34,800 bases of DNA, taken from assembly GCA_937929835.1 (NCBI GenBank), contig CALFUU010000078.1, forward strand, positions 1 through 34,800. The letters are read 5' to 3'. Positions 23,354 through 32,968 of the stretch are shown here, piece after piece (the stretch's first letter is position 1; the number at the start of each line of letters is the position of its first letter). A model generated the notes under the pieces. It searched no databases. It was not told the DNA's origin and saw only the letters and a list, made by a program, of their open reading frames with translations. The stretch is from an uncultured Saprospiraceae bacterium (GTDB lineage Bacteria; Bacteroidota; Bacteroidia; Chitinophagales; Saprospiraceae). A program made the translations under genes and the position numbers.

Positions 23354-25270
23354 TTAGAGTAAACCATTAAAATAATCCACAAATTCTGCCATAGATTTTG
23401 TGCCTTGATCTCCTTCGCCTTGCATACGTACTGCAACGCCTTTTGATTCTATTTCTTTTTCTCCTACAATAAGAAGTATAGGAATTTTCTTCACTTCGTT
23501 ATCTCTTATCTTCTTTCCGATGGTTTCATTTCTTTCATCAATAAATCCTCGGATGTCGTGCTTGGCTAGGGCTGTCTGTACCTCTTCGCAGTAGGGGACA
23601 AATTTATTGTCGACAGGAATGAGAACATACTGCTCTGGGGTCAGCCACAGAGGAAACTTACCCGCCGTGTGTTCAATGAGAATAGACATAAATCGCTCCA
23701 TAGAACCAAATGGTGCTCTGTGTATCATCACAGGTCTATGCGCTTGATTGTCAGAGCCTATGTATTCTAGTCCAAAGCGCTCAGGCAAATTGTAATCAAC
23801 TTGTATCGTACCCAGTTGCCATCTTCTACCGAGTGCATCTTTAATCATAAAGTCTAACTTGGGACCATAAAAGGCTGCTTCACCAAGTTCCGTTTTAGTG
23901 TCCATCTCCACTTCTTGAGTTGCTTCGATGATGGCCGCTTCTGCAGCATTCCAGTTTTCATCAGAACCGATATACTTATCTGGATTATCTGGATCTCTCA
24001 ACGATATCTGCGCCGTAAAATCTTCAAAGCCCATCTTGTTGAGCACCTTAGTCGTCAAGTGCAATACTTCTAGAAATTGGTCCTTAAGTTGGTCTGTTGT
24101 GCAGAAGATATGTGCATCATCTTGAGTAAAACCTCTTACTCTCGACAAGCCGTGTAGCTCGCCACTTTGCTCATAACGATAGACAGTACCGAACTCTCCA
24201 ATCTTAAGAGGTAGTTCCTTATATGATCGAGGTCTATGACCGAATATCTCACAGTGGTGCGGACAATTCATCGGCTTCAATAAAAATTCTTCTCCCTCTC
24301 TTGGTGTCTGAATAGGCTGAAAACTATCTGCACCATACTTAGCGTAGTGTCCAGAAGTCATATATAATTCCTTGCCGCCTATGTGTGGCGTTACAACCAT
24401 TTTGTATCCGAGCTTTTCTTGCTCCGCTCTTAAGAACGCTTGTAGTCTTTCTCTGATTTGTGTCCCCTTTGGTAACCAAATCGGTAGACCAGAACCGACT
24501 CGTTCTGAAAACATAAACAATTCTAATTCAGCACCCAATTTTCTATGATCCCTCTTCTTGGCTTCCTCGAGCATATGAAGATATTCCTTCAGCTCTTTTT
24601 GTTTTGGGAAGGTAATGCCGTAGACCCGCACCATTTGTTTCCTGGATTCATCACCTCTCCAATAAGCACCTGCAAGACTCATCACCTTGACGGCCTTGAT
24701 CGTTCCAGTGTGTGGGATGTGCGGTCCTCTACACAGATCAGTAAAATTACCTTGCTTGTAGAAAGTGATCTGTCCATCTTCCAGACCTTCTATAAGTTCT
24801 AGCTTATACTCATCACCCTTTTCTGTAAAGTACTTAATGGCATCAGCCTTAGAAACTTCAGTTCTCTCAAAGGTGTTTTTCTGCTGAGCAAGCTCGAGCA
24901 TTTTCTTTTCTATTTTCTGAAAGTCAGCGGGTGTCAGCACCGTATCTCCAGTATCTATGTCGTAGTAAAATCCATTTTCTATCGGAGGCCCTATGCCAAA
25001 TTTGATATCTGGATAGAGTGCCTCTAGCGTCTCTGCAAGTAGGTGTGCTGATGAGTGCCAAAAGGCATATTTCCCCTTGTCGTCCTTCCACGTATGTAAG
25101 ACGATATTGGCATCTTCGGTAATCGGTCGCGTTGCATCCCAGTGCTCTCCATTGACAGTTGCAGATAGGACATTTCTGGCGAGCCCTTCGCTTATGGAAG
25201 TAGCTATCTCTATAGCCGATACGCCTGCCTCGTATTCTCTTACATTACCATCGGGAAAAGTGATTTTCAT
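23354..25270 (-). CDS. thrS: threonyl-tRNA synthetase
   Basis: This 638-residue class II synthetase has the full domain order: an N-terminal TGS domain (1-60), the editing domain with [16 protein letters not shown] near 72-87 and [10 protein letters not shown] near 182, then the catalytic core. The core has MNCPHH with zinc ligand Cys336, motif 2 ([23 protein letters not shown]), motif 3 ([13 protein letters not shown]) and a C-terminal anticodon-binding domain ([11 protein letters not shown] onward). It charges tRNA-Thr in the cytosol and edits misacylated Ser-tRNA-Thr. Length is normal. In many bacteria thrS is followed by infC-rpmI-rplT; here it is followed by a DUF1573 gene instead. A candidate promoter lies 31 bp upstream. 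Confidence 0.98.
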   Translation of the reverse strand: MKITFPDGNVREYEAGVSAIEIATSISEGLARNVLSATVNGEHWDATRPITEDANIVLHTWKDDKGKYAFWHSSAHLLAETLEALYPDIKFGIGPPIENGFYYDIDTGDTVLTPADFQKIEKKMLELAQQKNTFERTEVSKADAIKYFTEKGDEYKLELIEGLEDGQITFYKQGNFTDLCRGPHIPHTGTIKAVKVMSLAGAYWRGDESRKQMVRVYGITFPKQKELKEYLHMLEEAKKRDHRKLGAELELFMFSERVGSGLPIWLPKGTQIRERLQAFLRAEQEKLGYKMVVTPHIGGKELYMTSGHYAKYGADSFQPIQTPREGEEFLLKPMNCPHHCEIFGHRPRSYKELPLKIGEFGTVYRYEQSGELHGLSRVRGFTQDDAHIFCTTDQLKDQFLEVLHLTTKVLNKMGFEDFTAQISLRDPDNPDKYIGSDENWNAAEAAIIEATQEVEMDTKTELGEAAFYGPKLDFMIKDALGRRWQLGTIQVDYNLPERFGLEYIGSDNQAHRPVMIHRAPFGSMERFMSILIEHTAGKFPLWLTPEQYVLIPVDNKFVPYCEEVQTALAKHDIRGFIDERNETIGKKIRDNEVKKIPILLIVGEKEIESKGVAVRMQGEGDQGTKSMAEFVDYFNGLL

Positions 25271-25300
25271 AAACTATAAATTTTTAAGAAGTATGAGGCT

Positions 25301-25308
25301 CAAAAGTA
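25301..25308 (-). promoter_or_regulatory. candidate -7 promoter box of thrS
   Basis: On the minus strand this is TACTTTTG, an exact TAnnTTTG match 31 bp before the thrS ATG. A TTTG lies 13 bp further upstream (25322-25325), closer than the usual -33 spacing. A second exact match, TAAATTTG, occurs at 25374-25381 and could be an alternative promoter giving a ~100-nt leader. I saw no clear T-box or operator hairpin in the 216-bp divergent region. Confidence 0.4.
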
Positions 25309-25486
25309 AGGATATACATTACAAATAATGCGTATATGTAGCATCTTCGCCTAGCCCTAGAGCTCTTGAAGCGCAAATTTAGGACACTAACCAATTAAAC
25401 GTCCGATTTTCTCAGTTGCAACACGCCATTTACAGGGCTATTATTACTATAATTGGAGCATCCTTTAATACCTAAGGCAACATCGT

Positions 25487-26590
25487 ATGCATATTTCACC
25501 ATTTATTGCTTCTTATCCTAGAGAAGAGCTCATCACCTCTCCTACTTCATTTTTTTCTAGTATTAAGTATAATTATAATGAATATAGGGTCAATGGGATC
25601 TATAGGGAATTTGAGCAACCTGGCTATTTTGTTTATAGAATAACTACTGGTGGGAAAACCCAGACAGGTCTTTTGACCATGACAGACGTGAAGGAACTCA
25701 AAAACAAAAGAGTACTCAAGCACGAAAAAACTTTGGCAGCCAAGGAGCAGACTATGATGCACCGTCTTCTGCAGACTAAGGCACTCGTGAAACCTGTACT
25801 CTTGACTTATAAGCCGATTAAGTCTATTCAAAATATATTAGATAAGGTAACCCAAAGCGAGCCATTGTTGAATATTAATTTCGAATCTGAAGATGGAATA
25901 CATCAAATCTGGCCTATATCAGATCAGAAAACCGTGGATACGATCACAAAGTCTTTTTCTAAAGTTGGTAAGTCCTATATAGGGGATGGCCATCATAGAT
26001 CGACTACAATGCAACTGCTGAGTAAAACCAAAGAATTAGGTAAGGAGGCAAAGAAGTTTAGAAGATTATACACAGCTTACTTTCCTTACGATCAAGTGAC
26101 TATCTGTGATTATAACCGAGTAGTCGATATCTCTGAGATTACAAGTCTGCCTGAGTTTATCGTAGCATTATCAAAGTACTTTGATATAGAACCCTTAGCT
26201 GAACAAGCTAAGCCAAAGAAGAAGCACAACGTTACTTTCTTTATCGATAATAGGTGGTACTTAATGAAGTGGAAAAAGAAGTATCTCTCTAAGAAAAGCA
26301 AGCAAAGTGTCTTACTCGATAGTGCCCTTATTAATAAGCACGTATTTGAAGAAATTCTAGGCATAGCAGATGTAAGGGATGACACTAGAATTAAGTATTT
26401 CGGAGGGACGCTTCCACTGAAAAAAATGGAGATGTCGAGCCAAAAACGAAACATAGGTATCGGTATCTGTATCTTTCCAGTATCTGTCAAGGAACTCACT
26501 GCTATAGCAGATCAGAATCAAACTTTACCTCCCAAGAGTACTTGGTTCTTGCCAAGACTCAAGAGTGGTATTCTCGCTAAAAACTTATAG
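25487..26590 (+). CDS. DUF1015 family protein
   Basis: This 367-residue cytosolic protein matches the DUF1015 family: an N-terminal ISPFIASYPREEL block, NEYRVNGIYREFEQPGYFVYRI near 24-55 and the hallmark SYIGDGHHRSTTM at about 162-174. In relatives the motif reads ADGHHR and is thought to form an active site; the family's reaction is unknown, though members often sit near serine-biosynthesis genes. No such genes are present here. It is followed after 3 bp by the amidohydrolase on the same strand, so the two form an operon. It is divergent from thrS, with a 216-bp shared upstream region. Confidence 0.85.
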   Translation: MHISPFIASYPREELITSPTSFFSSIKYNYNEYRVNGIYREFEQPGYFVYRITTGGKTQTGLLTMTDVKELKNKRVLKHEKTLAAKEQTMMHRLLQTKALVKPVLLTYKPIKSIQNILDKVTQSEPLLNINFESEDGIHQIWPISDQKTVDTITKSFSKVGKSYIGDGHHRSTTMQLLSKTKELGKEAKKFRRLYTAYFPYDQVTICDYNRVVDISEITSLPEFIVALSKYFDIEPLAEQAKPKKKHNVTFFIDNRWYLMKWKKKYLSKKSKQSVLLDSALINKHVFEEILGIADVRDDTRIKYFGGTLPLKKMEMSSQKRNIGIGICIFPVSVKELTAIADQNQTLPPKSTWFLPRLKSGILAKNL

Positions 26591-26593
26591 ACC

Positions 26594-27775
26594 TTGCGTT
26601 ACCTTACAGCAGATTTTGTTCTTCCTATTTCTAGTGATCCTATAGAAGAAGGTGTAGTTGTCTTCAATGATCAGGAGGCTATAGAAAAAATAGGAACGAG
26701 AGAAGAATTCCCTTCCGCGGACTTAGAAATTCACAAGGGTGTATTGTTACCAGGATTGATCAATACGCATTGTCATCTTGAGCTTTCTCATATGAAAGGT
26801 CTGTGCCCTACAGGCACCAAACTCATTCCTTTTATTTCTACAGTCGTCAAGCAACGAGAGTTTGAGCAAGAGATTATTCAAGAGCATATTGACCTTCAGG
26901 ATCAAGCTATGTGGGATGTTGGAATCCAAGCAGTTGGTGATATCTCTAATAAGGCTGACACGGCAAGTTGTAAGAAAACCTCTCCGATTAGTTACTATAC
27001 TTTTGTAGAGCTTTTTGATATGATGCAACCGACAATGACTGAGTCGACCATTACATCTTATCGACAAGTATTTGCTGAGCAAGCCAGAGGTAGGGGCAAT
27101 GAGAAATCTTTTGTACCGCATGCACCTTATTCTGTTACGCCAGCACTTTTCGAGTTCATTAATAAGGCCAATCCAGAGAATGCCATCCTCAGTATACACA
27201 ACACGGAAACGGCACCTGAAAATGAATTGTTTAGGACAGGCAAAGGCGGGTTTGTGGAGTTTTATAAAAGTATGGGTATGAGCCTCGACCATTTTGAGTC
27301 ACCTGGAACCAACTCTATAGATTATGTGTTGAAAAATTTGACACCGAAGAGTAAAAACATATTCGTACATAACACCTTAACGAGCCCAAAGGATATCGTT
27401 GCGGCACACACTTGGTCTGACCAAGTATACTGGGCTTCGTGCCCCAATGCCAACCTATATATAGAAAACAATTTGCCTGATTACAAACTCTTTATAGACA
27501 ACAAGGCTAAGATGACACTTGGTACAGATAGTTTGATGTCTAATTGGCAACTAAGTATATGGGAGGAAATAAAAACAATAAAAAGATATCAATCCTATGT
27601 GCCTTTATCTGTTTTGATAGAGTGGGCCACAATTAATGGTGCTGTCGCCTTAGGGTATGAGGAGGTGATGGGCAGTTTTGTAGTGGGAAAGCGACCAGGG
27701 GTTGTGCTGGTGGATTGTGACTGGGATGGTGATAACACTGATATTTCCCAGACACAATCCAAAAGACTCTTATAG
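26594..27775 (+). CDS. metal-dependent amidohydrolase (Atz/Trz-like deaminase family)
   Basis: This 393-residue protein is an amidohydrolase-superfamily TIM-barrel enzyme. Metal ligands are visible: THCHLE with His59 and His61, SIHNTE with His202, FVHNT with His259, and the catalytic/metal Asp312 in LGTDSL. VPHAPYSVTP near 175 is the substrate-pocket loop. The set matches chlorohydrolase/aminodeoxyfutalosine-deaminase-like members of the Atz/Trz group, which hydrolyse amino or chloro groups on nitrogen heterocycles. The exact substrate is not predictable, and no menaquinone (futalosine) genes are nearby to support that route. The start is TTG at 26594, 3 bp after the DUF1015 stop. It converges on the large repeat protein with only 15 bp between stops and no visible terminator. 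Confidence 0.86.
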   Translation: MRYLTADFVLPISSDPIEEGVVVFNDQEAIEKIGTREEFPSADLEIHKGVLLPGLINTHCHLELSHMKGLCPTGTKLIPFISTVVKQREFEQEIIQEHIDLQDQAMWDVGIQAVGDISNKADTASCKKTSPISYYTFVELFDMMQPTMTESTITSYRQVFAEQARGRGNEKSFVPHAPYSVTPALFEFINKANPENAILSIHNTETAPENELFRTGKGGFVEFYKSMGMSLDHFESPGTNSIDYVLKNLTPKSKNIFVHNTLTSPKDIVAAHTWSDQVYWASCPNANLYIENNLPDYKLFIDNKAKMTLGTDSLMSNWQLSIWEEIKTIKRYQSYVPLSVLIEWATINGAVALGYEEVMGSFVVGKRPGVVLVDCDWDGDNTDISQTQSKRLL

Positions 27776-27790
27776 TATTTGTTTTATGGC

Positions 27791-30700
27791 TTATCTTATG
27801 ACTGTTATGTCTCCAACTTCTGAAATTTCTTGATCTCCCTCCATATAAACTAATCGATAGACATAGACGCCTTGCTCTACTTCAGAGCCATTAAATCTTC
27901 CATCCCAAAATACTGCAGGATCATCAGTGGAAATATTTTCTACGTGATGCACGGCTTCTCCCCATCGGTCATAGATGGTGAAAACTGTTATAAGCACCGG
28001 TGTGCCCGAGTAAGGGCCAAATAATTGGTTTCTGTCATCTGACTGGATTGCTGTAGGCAAGAATACTCTTGTTTGTGGCACTACTCCTTGACAAGGAATA
28101 CAGACCGAGCCATCACAGACAAGAACGGTTTCCACATCATTTAAGGTAAATGCATTGCCATCATCACAAGGCTGTATGGTGACCTCAGTTGTCATATCGC
28201 AATCGACTGGCGTGCCCAAGCAAGGCTCACAGATCGTGCCATCAGAAAGCACGAGTTCGACATCATCAAATGTACACGGTTCGCCATCATCACAAGGTTG
28301 TTCTTCAAGCGTCTGGATACCACAATTTGCTGTTCCATTACAATTGCAATTGGCATCTATAGTATCATTTTCTGTATCTGGATTCTGATCGTCACAAGGA
28401 TCTCCTATGTTAAGCATTAGTGCTGGGCAGTCGTACATACAAGAGCCATCATCACAAGTAGCATTGGGGTTGAAGTTTAAGGCACCTGGTTCAGTACAAC
28501 CTACAACTTCGGGTAGGCTTTCACAGGTGCAAGTAGCGTCATCCCATACCTCAGTGCCGTTAGTGCAGTCACCGTCGTCTACACAGGTGGATGGGTCAGG
28601 TGGGTTGATGGACTCACACATACAGTTGGCGTCATTCCATACTTCCATTCCATTGGTACAATCACCATCGTCTATACAGCTTGTTGGATCTGGTGGGTTG
28701 ATGGATTCACACATACAGTTGGTATCATTCCATACTTCCATTCCGTTGGTGCAATCACCGTCGTCTACACAGCTTGTTGGATCTGGAGGGTTGATAGATT
28801 CACACATACAGGTGGTGCTATTCCAGATTTCAGTGCCGTTGGTACAGACTCCATCATCACAATTCCCTGGGTCAGGGCAGGTCAAGTCACAAGAACCATC
28901 GTCACAGGTTGCGTTGGGGTTAAAGTTGTTGGCGTTGGGGTCGGTGCACCCTAGAACTTGTGGAATGACTTCACAAATACAAGTTGTCATATTCCAAATT
29001 TCTACTCCATTGGTACAATCGCCATCATTGATACAAGTATTGGGGTCAGGAATATTGGTCGCGACACAATCGCAGATATTTCCGTCCCATATTTCTTCTC
29101 CGTTAGAGCAATCTCCATCATCACAAGTTCCGGGGTCTGGACAAGCAAAGTTGCAAGAGCCATCATCACAGGTTGCTGCAGGATCGAAGTTTGTCGCTGT
29201 TGGGTTTGTACACCCTAGTATAGTTGGTGTGGTTACACAACTACAAGTTGCGGTATCCCAATTTTCTATACCATTGGTGCAATTGCCGTCGTCACATTGC
29301 TGTTCTTCTACGACTTCAATAGTTTGCGTGACCATATCCGTACAACCAGAAACAACTGCCGTAAAGCTGTAGGTGACAATATGTGTTCCAAGCCCTGCAG
29401 TAGTGGCATCAAAGGTATTGCCAAATACACCATCACCAGAGTAAGAACCGCCCATAGGAAGCCCTCCATCAAGCGTAAAGCTTGGAGTGCAGACTGTTAC
29501 CATAGGAGGATCTATTGTAACCGTAGGTAGAGCAAAAATGGTTATGACATCATCATCTTGTGCAGTACAACCATTCTCGTTAATGGTATACGTTATAGGA
29601 TACAAACCAGGCGGTAGTCCTGTAGGATCAAAAGTGTCACCGACGACGCCAGTTCCAGAAAAAACTCCTCCTGGGGGAGTGTTACCACCTAGTTGAATAG
29701 GTAGATCTCCTGTGCATATTCCAGTTTGTGGAAGGATCAAACTTACAACGGGTGGGGTAGCACAATCAGAGCAAGTTCCTGGGTCACTAACGATAACGTC
29801 TATGCTGCAATTGGGGTCAACAGAATCCGTGATAGTGACAGACACGTCTCCTGCACCTGCAGTACCTGCCTGCAGCATAAAGGTCGTCATAGTCCCGTAA
29901 GTTCCCATACTTGGCATTGCGGCTCCAGTACCAGTTGTAATTATATAATTTGCGCCAAGATTGCTGCCCACTGGATTGAGTGAGAAACTGATAACATCAT
30001 CTGTGTCTTCCATCAAGGTTCCGTTATCATCACAGGTAATATTGATTACAGGAGCAGACATAATGTTGCAAGCACCAGAGCAAGAGCCAGGATCTACGAC
30101 GAGAACATCTATTGTACAAGATGGGTTATTGACATCAGTCAGTGAAAGTTGTACGTCACCTCCACCTGCTGAGCCCGCAGGCAGCATAAATGTATTGGGC
30201 ACGCCAAAGGTTCCTGTACTTGGACTTATGGTTACTGCTCCTGCGCTAAGGTTGTATTGTGCGCTTATATTGGTCCCATTAGGGCTCAATGTAAACGAGA
30301 TAAAATCATCCGTAGCATCTGCCGGAGTGCCTCCATCGTTGCACTGCACATTGTCTAGCATAGGTGTGGTGATATTGCAAGTCCCAGAGCAACTACCTGG
30401 ATCAGAAAGGGTTATATCAATAAAGCAACTAGCATCACTGTCGTCAGTTATGGTTACCGTCACATCTCCATTGCCAGCCGTGCCTGGGGCAAGTGCAAAA
30501 GTTAGGGCTGACCCATAGTTGGCAGAGTTTGGAGAGATAGCACTACTAGGTGACGTCACGGTGTATCCTATACCACCATTAGTCGCCTGTGGGTCTATGA
30601 CGAAGAGGATAAAATCATCTGTATCATCTGAGGGTGTTCCTCCATCATCACAGCTTACACTTGATAATGAGGCAGTTGTAATCATACAAGCTGTCGAGCA

Positions 30701-32968
30701 ACTACCAGGGTCTTGTAGGGGAACATTAAAGTCACAGCTTGCGTCATTGTTGTCTACCAGTGTGATGGTGACATTGCCGTTGCCCGCAGACCCTTGTTGT
30801 AGAACAAAAGTCGTAGGAGCTCCATAAGCACCCGCATTTGGGGTGACGGATCCAGATGAGACAAGTACGGTGTAAGTTGTTCCACCATTTACAGCCGCAG
30901 GATCTAAAGTAAATTCTATAAAGTCGTCAGAGCTATCACTTAATGTATTGTTGTTGTTGCAAAACAGTCCACCAAGATTAGCTGCTGTAATTTCGCAATC
31001 ACAGTCTCCTTCATCTATTTCAATTTCATCAGTTGACGAACAACCATTAGTAGTTGAGACGACAAGTATATAATCTCCTAAATTATTAGTAGTAGTATTG
31101 GGGATATCTAGGATAGGGCCGTTGTTTATGCTGCCATCAGGGAGAGTCCATTCGTAAGAGTCTCCTTCTTGTAGTAATTCTTCAAGAATGAGGTTGTCAC
31201 CAGGACAAATTTCAAACAGATTGGTAGAAATATTTATACTTGGTGCAAATTCTACTGCTACTTCGACATCTGCAACATCAGTACAACCATTGCCATCTGT
31301 GACGGTCACCATATATATCGTCGTTACAGTTGGAAATACTTCTATTGTCTGGTCATCTTCTCCTGTATCCCATTCGTAACTGTCTCCACCTGAAGCAGTT
31401 AAGGTAGCACTTTCATTAAGGCATATTTCTTGGTTATTTCCAGCATCGGCAGAGGTATTGATGTTTATAGAAACCTCTACTTCATCAGTTGCTATACAAC
31501 CATTGCTGTCAGTGACGGTAACAATGTAGGTCGTTATAGTTACTGGACTCACTGTAGTAGAGGCGTTATTGTCGCCAGTATCCCAGATATAACTAACGCC
31601 ACCACTTGCTGTTAATGTTATAGATTCGCCAATGCATATTGCTTCATTGGGTCCTGCTTCTGCTGTAGTGTTGATATTGACAATAACTTCTGCTTCATCA
31701 GTGGCGGTGCAGCCATTGATATCTGTAACTGTAACCGTAAATGTTTCAGTTGAAGGGGGAGAAACATTGATGTCAGCACTATTGTCACCAGTACTCCACA
31801 TATAACTAATACCTCCTGAGGCCATTAAAGTTGCAGTCTCACCCATACATATTTCTGCATCTAGACCTGCATCAGCAGTTGTATTTGAGATTACAATAAT
31901 TTCTACTTCATCGCTGGCAGAGCATCCAATTCCATCCGTAACTGTTACGGTGTAAGTTGTCGTAGAAGTTGGATTTACAGTTGTACTAGCAGTATTATCT
32001 CCAGTGTCCCAAGTATAGAATTGGCCTCCTGTAGCAGTAAGAACAATGGACTCGCCTGCGCAGACCATATCATCTTGTCCTGCATCAGCGGTAGGTTGAG
32101 GACTTTCGCTTATAGTGATTTCATCAGTTGCGGTGCACCCATTACTATCTGTAACAGTGACCATAAAGTCACCAAAATCAGCACTAGAAGAGGTCGGTAT
32201 TATTGGATTATTGTTTGTACCCAAAAGTGAAAAGCCATTAGGTCCCGACCATTCCCATTCTTCATTATTCGGGTCAGTTTCGAGCAATTCTATATCATCG
32301 CCTACACATACAGGATTGTTGATTGCAGATAAATTTACATTAGCAGAACTTGCTTGGTCATCTATTTCTACCTCTACACATATTTCAAAATCAAGACTAT
32401 AAAACCCATCAGTAATAATACTTGGACCACTCGGACAGTTTTGATTAATGGCCGGAATTAGGTCGTATCCCAATTGGCCACCGAAAGCTATATTCATTCC
32501 TAAGGAACTTGAAACATCAATACAAGTTATTTCTTGTACTCCATCAAACGAGAATATGTTCGTATCGTTATCATTTGAAAATTCGTGTATTGAAGGGGGT
32601 ACGGTGCTTTCACCAAAAGGTAAGCTAGTGTCAGAAAAGTAAATGTTTTCGAAATGTGCAAACAATGTACAACCGGAGAGAGCAATGTCATCAATTTCAT
32701 TAGAAATCGTGGTTGTGATAATCACTTTTGATATTTTGGTACATGGTCCAAAGGTGTCATCTGGCAAATCAAAATTTAGCATATATCCTTCGCTATGGTC
32801 TCCCACGAAGTCTTTTCTATCAGGTCCTAAGAATCCACTATTACCATTAATCGCATCATTTTGATTAAGACAGCCTATGTTTACAATCATTGGTAGCTGA
32901 CTTAAAGCCCTGCTGGACATAAAAATAAGTACTGTAAATACTAGGAATAGCTGGAAATGGGTCTGCAT
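27791..32968 (-). CDS. giant modular surface protein with gliding-motility-type (T9SS type B) C-terminus
   Basis: This 1725-residue secreted protein has a signal peptide (about 1-23) and a unique N-terminal beta domain (about 28-200). It then has: (a) Ig/PKD-like repeats of about 71 residues (about 205-650; TADAG, CxGE, SGGxSYxWSTGD, TVTVTDxNGC); (b) four ~104-residue repeats (about 653-1073; CDDGGTPSDxTDDFIxF, TDxxDxSCxIDVxxxDPGSCS); (c) two Ig-like units (about 1075-1222); (d) a Cys/Asp-rich region (about 1222-1630) with GCTDPNANNFNPNATCDDGSC-type units and 31-residue near-identical repeats; (e) a C-terminal gliding-motility-associated domain (about 1636-1725; FLPTAIQSDDRNQLF, IYDRWGEAV, WDGRFNG, GVYVYRL), the type B T9SS signal. 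It is expected on the cell surface as an adhesin or filament-like protein. No enzymatic motif is seen. The ATG at 32968 fits the signal peptide. Confidence 0.92.
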   Translation of the reverse strand: MQTHFQLFLVFTVLIFMSSRALSQLPMIVNIGCLNQNDAINGNSGFLGPDRKDFVGDHSEGYMLNFDLPDDTFGPCTKISKVIITTTISNEIDDIALSGCTLFAHFENIYFSDTSLPFGESTVPPSIHEFSNDNDTNIFSFDGVQEITCIDVSSSLGMNIAFGGQLGYDLIPAINQNCPSGPSIITDGFYSLDFEICVEVEIDDQASSANVNLSAINNPVCVGDDIELLETDPNNEEWEWSGPNGFSLLGTNNNPIIPTSSSADFGDFMVTVTDSNGCTATDEITISESPQPTADAGQDDMVCAGESIVLTATGGQFYTWDTGDNTASTTVNPTSTTTYTVTVTDGIGCSASDEVEIIVISNTTADAGLDAEICMGETATLMASGGISYMWSTGDNSADINVSPPSTETFTVTVTDINGCTATDEAEVIVNINTTAEAGPNEAICIGESITLTASGGVSYIWDTGDNNASTTVSPVTITTYIVTVTDSNGCIATDEVEVSININTSADAGNNQEICLNESATLTASGGDSYEWDTGEDDQTIEVFPTVTTIYMVTVTDGNGCTDVADVEVAVEFAPSINISTNLFEICPGDNLILEELLQEGDSYEWTLPDGSINNGPILDIPNTTTNNLGDYILVVSTTNGCSSTDEIEIDEGDCDCEITAANLGGLFCNNNNTLSDSSDDFIEFTLDPAAVNGGTTYTVLVSSGSVTPNAGAYGAPTTFVLQQGSAGNGNVTITLVDNNDASCDFNVPLQDPGSCSTACMITTASLSSVSCDDGGTPSDDTDDFILFVIDPQATNGGIGYTVTSPSSAISPNSANYGSALTFALAPGTAGNGDVTVTITDDSDASCFIDITLSDPGSCSGTCNITTPMLDNVQCNDGGTPADATDDFISFTLSPNGTNISAQYNLSAGAVTISPSTGTFGVPNTFMLPAGSAGGGDVQLSLTDVNNPSCTIDVLVVDPGSCSGACNIMSAPVINITCDDNGTLMEDTDDVISFSLNPVGSNLGANYIITTGTGAAMPSMGTYGTMTTFMLQAGTAGAGDVSVTITDSVDPNCSIDVIVSDPGTCSDCATPPVVSLILPQTGICTGDLPIQLGGNTPPGGVFSGTGVVGDTFDPTGLPPGLYPITYTINENGCTAQDDDVITIFALPTVTIDPPMVTVCTPSFTLDGGLPMGGSYSGDGVFGNTFDATTAGLGTHIVTYSFTAVVSGCTDMVTQTIEVVEEQQCDDGNCTNGIENWDTATCSCVTTPTILGCTNPTATNFDPAATCDDGSCNFACPDPGTCDDGDCSNGEEIWDGNICDCVATNIPDPNTCINDGDCTNGVEIWNMTTCICEVIPQVLGCTDPNANNFNPNATCDDGSCDLTCPDPGNCDDGVCTNGTEIWNSTTCMCESINPPDPTSCVDDGDCTNGMEVWNDTNCMCESINPPDPTSCIDDGDCTNGMEVWNDANCMCESINPPDPSTCVDDGDCTNGTEVWDDATCTCESLPEVVGCTEPGALNFNPNATCDDGSCMYDCPALMLNIGDPCDDQNPDTENDTIDANCNCNGTANCGIQTLEEQPCDDGEPCTFDDVELVLSDGTICEPCLGTPVDCDMTTEVTIQPCDDGNAFTLNDVETVLVCDGSVCIPCQGVVPQTRVFLPTAIQSDDRNQLFGPYSGTPVLITVFTIYDRWGEAVHHVENISTDDPAVFWDGRFNGSEVEQGVYVYRLVYMEGDQEISEVGDITVIR
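28516..28871 (-). repeat. 93-bp tandem repeats encoding a 31-residue Cys/Asp-rich unit
   Basis: Units start near 28521, 28614 and 28707, with a fourth, more diverged, near 28800; the period is exactly 93 bp. Each encodes CxxxINPPDPTSCxDDGDCTNGxEVWND-type sequence with regularly spaced cysteines. The central copies are nearly identical at DNA level, with mostly single-base differences, which indicates recent duplication or gene conversion. The array is inside the surface protein and keeps the frame. Confidence 0.85.
29760..31010 (-). repeat. four ~310-bp tandem repeats in the surface protein
   Basis: Four diverged units of about 104 residues, each ending DPGSCS or similar followed by CxITT, recur with a ~310-bp period (DPGSCS/DPGTCS positions near 29775, 30080, 30390 and 30700). 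Cysteines at unit borders and inside each unit suggest disulphide-stabilised beta domains. Confidence 0.75.
31230..32100 (-). repeat. four ~213-bp tandem Ig/PKD-like repeats in the surface protein
   Basis: The TADAG/TAEAG/SADAG block recurs near 32080, 31868, 31655 and 31443, giving a ~213-bp (71-residue) period. Each unit has a conserved Cys early (C-GES/C-GET) and one late (NGC), plus SGGxSYxW and TYTVTVTD. This is typical of stalk-forming repeats in T9SS surface proteins. Confidence 0.8.

Noticed and set aside
27776-27790. Possible terminator between the convergent amidohydrolase and surface-protein genes
   Set aside because: The 15-bp gap has no stem-loop; nothing supportable.
28155-30827. 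Several long plus-strand open frames opposite the giant surface protein
   Set aside because: They are shadows of the repetitive, low-stop coding sequence on the minus strand and show only repeat-derived serine/valine-rich translations.
28516-32100. Regularly spaced repeats considered as a CRISPR array
   Set aside because: Periods of 93, 213 and ~310 bp lie inside one continuous coding frame, with diverged units and no unique spacers.
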